Source: JAXGVG01 sp040773965 | GTDB lineage: Bacteria; Pseudomonadota; Alphaproteobacteria; UBA9219 | Assembly (NCBI GenBank): GCA_040773965.1 | Contig: JAXGVG010000074.1 | Coordinates: forward strand, 1 to 8,647 | DNA length: 8,647 nucleotides | Direction of reading: 5' to 3' | Shown here: piece by piece, positions 6,168 to 8,647 of the stretch | How positions within the stretch are numbered: the stretch's first letter is position 1 | How the letters are laid out: each line of letters begins with the position of its first letter | The notes under the pieces: generated by a model | Database searches by the model: none | Seen by the model: the letters and a program-made list of their open reading frames with translations, nothing else | Told to the model about the DNA's origin: nothing | Program-made: the position numbers and the translations under genes

Positions 6168-7697
6168 TTAACGTGCGAAACTAATACGCCGGTAACTCAG
6201 CGCCTCGGCGATATGCCGGCGCTGGACGCCGTCGTTGCCTTCCATATCCGCAAGCGTCCGCGCGACGCGCAAAACGCGATGATAGCCGCGCGCCGATAGC
6301 TTCAGTTGTTCCGAGGCTTGCGTCAAAAGCGCGCTCCCGCCCTGATCCGGCGCGGCGATGCGCTCCAAAAGCTCGCCGTCCGCCTCGGCGTTCGTGCGCG
6401 CCATCGCGGGGCTGCCGTTCGCCAGTTCGGCAAAGCGCGCGGTTTGTATCGCGCGCGCTTCCGCCACCCGCGCGGCGACAACGGCCGAATCCTCGCGGGG
6501 CGGGGGCAGGCTCAAATCGGCAGGGCTGACGGCGGGCACGTCGACATGGCAATCGATGCGGTCGAAAAGCGGGCCGGATATGCGGGACTGGTAATCCTGC
6601 GCGCATTTCGGCGCGCGGCCGCATGCGAGCGCCGGATCGCCCAGATGACCGCAGCGGCAAGGGTTCATGGCGGCGATAAGCTGCACCCGCGCGGGATAGG
6701 TCACGTGATGATTGGCGCGCGCGACGACGGCGCGGCCCGTCTCAAGCGGCTGGCGAAGGGCTTCCAGCGTCTGGCGCTGAAACTCCGGCAATTCGTCCAG
6801 AAACAGGACGCCGTGATGAGCCAGGGATATTTCGCCGGGCCTGGCGCGAAGCCCGCCGCCGACCAGCGCGGGCGTCGAGGCCGAATGATGCGGATCGCGG
6901 AACGGGCGGCGGCGCAGCAACTTGCCGCCCTCCAGCAATCCGGCCAGCGAATGGATCATGGAAACTTCAAGCGCCTCGTCGGGCGCGAGCGGAGGCAAAA
7001 TGCCCGGCAACCGCGCGGCCAACATGCTTTTGCCGGAACCGGGCGGCCCGATCATAAGCAGATTGTGGCCGCCTGCCGCGCAAACTTCCAGCGCGCGCTT
7101 GGCGGTTTCCTGTCCCTTGATGTCGCGCAAATCGGGGGTGGGGACGTTCTCGTCGCGCACGCGGGGTTCGGGCCGCATGAGAACCTGTGAGCCCTTGAAA
7201 TGGTTGATGAGAGACAGCAAAGACGACGGCGCGAGAACGTTGAGGGTTTCGCCCGCCCAAACGGCTTCGCCGCCGTTTTGCGCCGGACAGATCAACCCGC
7301 GTCCGTTGGCGTTGGCCGTGACGGCGGCGGGCAGAACGCCGGCCACGGGCGTCAGCGCGCCGTCGAGCGCCAGTTCGCCGAGCGCCGTGAATTGCGCCAT
7401 TTCTTCCGGCGGCAATATGCCCATGGCGGCCAGCGTGCCGAGCGCGATGGGCAGATCGAAATGGCTTCCTTCCTTTAAAACGTCGGCGGGGGAAAGATTG
7501 ACCGTAAGGCGTTTGGCGGGCAGGGCGAGCCCCAGCGCGTGAAGCGCGGCGCGGACGCGCTCGCGGCTTTCGGCCACGGCCTTGTCCGGCAGGCCCACGA
7601 TGTTGAACAAAACGGCGCCCGAGGACAGCTGCACCTGCACGTCGATATCGAGCACGTTCGTGCCTTCAAAAGCGACCGTGGCGACCCGTGCGACCAA
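6168..7697 (-). CDS. yifB: YifB/ComM-family Mg-chelatase-like AAA+ ATPase
   Basis: A 509-residue cytoplasmic protein of the usual family length. Residues about 20-142 are the N-terminal ChlI/Lon-type domain (NIVGLPDKAVAESRERVRAA). Residues 190-395 are the AAA+ core: Walker A GPPGSGKS (217-224), the family motif FRDPHHSAS (266-274), Walker B VLFLDE (297-302) and a candidate arginine finger R380 in GPLFDRID. Four cysteines (C347, C349, C359, C365) form the NPCRCG...C...C cluster typical of the family, probably metal-binding. Residues about 405-503 are the C-terminal Mg_chelatase_C helical domain. The Vibrio and Haemophilus homologue ComM is a hexameric branch-migration helicase used in natural transformation; in most bacteria the role is unproven. 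The start is TTG 7697-7695. It follows AGAGG (7711-7707) by 9 bases, an in-frame TAG lies at 7712-7710, and MVARV is the usual family N-terminus. It is not a metal chelatase for chlorophyll. Confidence 0.96.
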   Translation of the reverse strand: MVARVATVAFEGTNVLDIDVQVQLSSGAVLFNIVGLPDKAVAESRERVRAALHALGLALPAKRLTVNLSPADVLKEGSHFDLPIALGTLAAMGILPPEEMAQFTALGELALDGALTPVAGVLPAAVTANANGRGLICPAQNGGEAVWAGETLNVLAPSSLLSLINHFKGSQVLMRPEPRVRDENVPTPDLRDIKGQETAKRALEVCAAGGHNLLMIGPPGSGKSMLAARLPGILPPLAPDEALEVSMIHSLAGLLEGGKLLRRRPFRDPHHSASTPALVGGGLRARPGEISLAHHGVLFLDELPEFQRQTLEALRQPLETGRAVVARANHHVTYPARVQLIAAMNPCRCGHLGDPALACGRAPKCAQDYQSRISGPLFDRIDCHVDVPAVSPADLSLPPPREDSAVVAARVAEARAIQTARFAELANGSPAMARTNAEADGELLERIAAPDQGGSALLTQASEQLKLSARGYHRVLRVARTLADMEGNDGVQRRHIAEALSYRRISFAR

Positions 7698-7781
7698 AAG
7701 CCATGTCCTCTAAACAGGTGGGGATAATCCGGAAATGTTTGCTAACACGGTTGTGTGTATGCGGCAAGGATGGTCACAGGG

Positions 7782-8099
7782 CTAAACCGCGCCGGTCTGA
7801 TGGCGATGATTTTCATCAGGCCGAAAAACGCGCTTTACCCTGATTTTGCTTGCATGACGGCGGACTTGAGCAAGGTCGTAGGCCGACTGAAGCCTGAGCC
7901 ACGTTTCCGGACGGCTTCCGAAGGCTTTAGCGAGACGGATGGCCATTTCGGGAGAAATGCCCGATTTTCCGTTGACCAGATTGTTGAGAGTCTGGCGCGT
8001 AACGCCGAGGATTTCTGCGCCCCTGGTGATGCTCAGGCCAAGCGGTTCAAGGCAATCATGCCGTACCGTAAGGCCGGGATGAGGCGGATTCTTCATCAT
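7782..8099 (-). CDS. higA: HigA-family antitoxin (XRE-type DNA-binding protein)
   Basis: A 105-residue antitoxin that would bind HigB and repress its own operon. Residues about 21-66 carry the helix-turn-helix: ITRGAEILGVTRQTLNNLVN, then the family signature GKSGISPEMAIRLAKAF. The ETWLRLQSAYDL run (about 65-76) and the opening NPPHPG are also typical of HigA. The start is ATG 8099-8097. A strong AAGGAGG at 8112-8106 lies 6 bases before it; the second ATG, 8096-8094, is also possible. The Shine-Dalgarno overlaps the stop codon of the upstream higB remnant (8114-8112), the translational coupling expected of a toxin-first higBA operon. The tail after residue 78 is basic. The toxin partner is truncated, so this is probably an orphan antitoxin, and the original operon promoter appears lost with the 5' part of higB. 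It could still repress other targets. Confidence 0.92.
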   Translation of the reverse strand: MMKNPPHPGLTVRHDCLEPLGLSITRGAEILGVTRQTLNNLVNGKSGISPEMAIRLAKAFGSRPETWLRLQSAYDLAQVRRHASKIRVKRVFRPDENHRHQTGAV

Positions 8100-8111
8100 G
8101 GCAAGCCTCCT

Positions 8112-8288
8112 TCAATGGTAATCCAGGTAATCGACATCGGTGACATGCGGCCCTTCAAAGCGGAAAATAATGCGCCAGTTTGCCTGAACCGTGACGCTCC
8201 AGAATCCGGCAAGGCTGCCCTTTAGCCGGTGCAGCCGGTATCCGGGCAAATCCATGTCTTCGGCACGACCAGATTGTAAAAGAAACAT
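8112..8288 (-). pseudogene. higB: HigB toxin remnant, N-terminal part missing
   Basis: Reading the minus strand from ATG 8288-8286 gives 58 residues ending at TGA 8114-8112. The sequence contains EDMDLPGYRLHRLKGSLAG, FWSVTV, NWRIIFRFEG and the terminal DVDYLDYH, which match the C-terminal two thirds of HigB/RelE-type mRNA-cleaving toxins. Family members are about 92 residues, so roughly the first 35 are missing. The frame is closed upstream by TGA 8303-8301. Beyond it only GTG 8318 followed by KKFK resembles a HigB start, which may be coincidence or the trace of an internal deletion. Base composition falls sharply at this point. higA follows with its ribosome binding site overlapping this stop. 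Toxin activity is unlikely because the N-terminal helices are absent, though the fragment could still be translated. Confidence 0.85.
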
Positions 8289-8439
8289 CCGGCGTATTTG
8301 TCATTTGAATTTTTTCACCTCATTTTGTTTTGATTAACAGATTTGAACCATATAAGGCCGTGAAATTTACAGGTTTAACTCCTTGTAAAACTTTCACTAA
8401 CTGATTGTGAACTATAAATTTTTCTATTTGCTTTCATGA
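8289..8439. other. AT-rich non-coding stretch behind the broken higB
   Basis: No convincing gene is seen here. G+C is about 32% in 8281-8400, against clearly higher values in the genes to the left, so this DNA probably has a different history. A weak plus-strand promoter-like pair, CTTTCA (8391-8396) and TATAAA (8413-8418) with a 16-base spacer, lies before the small ORF at 8440. Confidence 0.5.
8366..8389. repeat. Inverted repeat TTTACA...TGTAAA
   Basis: TTTACA (8366-8371) and TGTAAA (8384-8389) are perfect reverse complements 12 bases apart. The inner GG (8372-8373) and CC (8381-8382) extend the dyad if one T is bulged. It resembles an operator or a small hairpin in AT-rich DNA; no regulator can be named. 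Confidence 0.35.
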
Positions 8440-8625
8440 ATGACCGGTAAAATCGTTTCATTGTTTAAAATTTTTTTTATGAACATCATGCCGGCACATC
8501 CATTTACCGAACAGGCTTCTAAAGTCACTTCCGAACAACGCTCACTCGAAGAATTGAGAGAGGAATTTTCTATCCTTCATGAACAAATTGTGAGCTGCCC
8601 CCCAAAATTTAGACCAGTGATATAA
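8440..8625 (+). CDS. Unrecognised small ORF, probably 3'-truncated by an insertion element
   Basis: A 61-codon frame of unknown function. Residues 4-17 are hydrophobic (IVSLFKIFFMNIM), and residues 27-51 are charged and probably helical (SLEELREEFSILHEQIV). From codon 52 the reading runs into the proposed IS terminus at 8591, so SCPPKFRPVI is likely element sequence and the natural gene would have continued. No Shine-Dalgarno precedes ATG 8440 or the internal ATGs at 8479 and 8488; if 8488 is used the protein starts MPAHPF. G+C is low (37-40% in 8461-8580). It may be a genuine disrupted gene or a chance frame. Confidence 0.3.
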   Translation: MTGKIVSLFKIFFMNIMPAHPFTEQASKVTSEQRSLEELREEFSILHEQIVSCPPKFRPVI

Positions 8626-8647
8626 GGTCCCTAAACGAGTACGGAAA
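8591..8647 (+). mobile_element. Probable left end of an IS3-family insertion sequence (partial)
   Basis: From 8591 the sequence reads TGAGCTGCCCCCC, then AAAATTTAGACCA. A TGA start, a run of C and AAAATTTAGACC-like bases recall the terminal inverted repeats of IS3-family (IS150-like) elements. The window ends 57 bases in, before any transposase start, so neither transposase nor the opposite end can be seen. The call rests on resemblance of the terminus only. The ORF that begins at 8440 reads through this boundary and stops soon after, as expected for an interrupted gene. Confidence 0.4.

Noticed and set aside
6306..7190. Plus-strand open frame of 294 codons opposite yifB
   Set aside because: Arg/Gly/Ala-rich product without domains, fully antisense to yifB, which carries intact Walker motifs.
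7720..7732. Minus-strand TTATCCCCA, one mismatch from a DnaA box
   Set aside because: Single site without clustering, AT-rich unwinding element or replication genes; not evidence for an origin.
7755..8225. Plus-strand open frame of 156 codons across higA and higB
   Set aside because: Antisense to the clear HigA helix-turn-helix and the HigB C-terminal motifs; no recognisable product.

Overview
The window looks like chromosomal DNA of a flagellated, chemotactic alphaproteobacterium. Three things point there: a MotE-type protein (a mainly alphaproteobacterial motility family) beside cheY and cheZ, a YifB protein starting MVARV, and GC-rich coding sequence (75% G+C at 6481-6540). No rRNA, tRNA or CRISPR array was seen, and the species cannot be named from the sequence.

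Bases 1-5967, plus strand, are a motility and chemotaxis block. A motE-like gene is cut by the left edge. After a 209-bp gap come cheY and cheZ, 35 bp apart. Next is a 1007-residue exported protein with beta-rich N-terminal segments, a low-complexity linker and a long TPR-like helical region. The block ends with a short two-helix methyl-accepting chemotaxis protein. CheY-P would act on the flagellar switch and CheZ would remove the phosphate. The receptor would feed a CheA that is not in the window. The MotE-like and TPR proteins would act in the periplasm, plausibly around the stator.

Bases 6074-7697, minus strand, hold yifB (comM-like AAA+ ATPase), convergent with the receptor gene and followed by a good candidate intrinsic terminator. 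It starts at TTG.

Bases 7782-8288, minus strand, are the remains of a higBA toxin-antitoxin module. The antitoxin higA is intact with a strong ribosome binding site. Only about the last 58 residues of the toxin higB remain. Base composition changes at the broken end of higB: 8281-8580 is about 34% G+C.

Bases 8289-8647 are this AT-rich stretch. It holds a small unrecognised ORF whose last codons run into what looks like the terminal inverted repeat of an IS3-family element starting near 8591. The rest of that element lies outside the window. The right end therefore looks like an accessory junction shaped by insertion and deletion. The most interesting candidate for an undescribed component is the large periplasmic TPR protein in the motility block.
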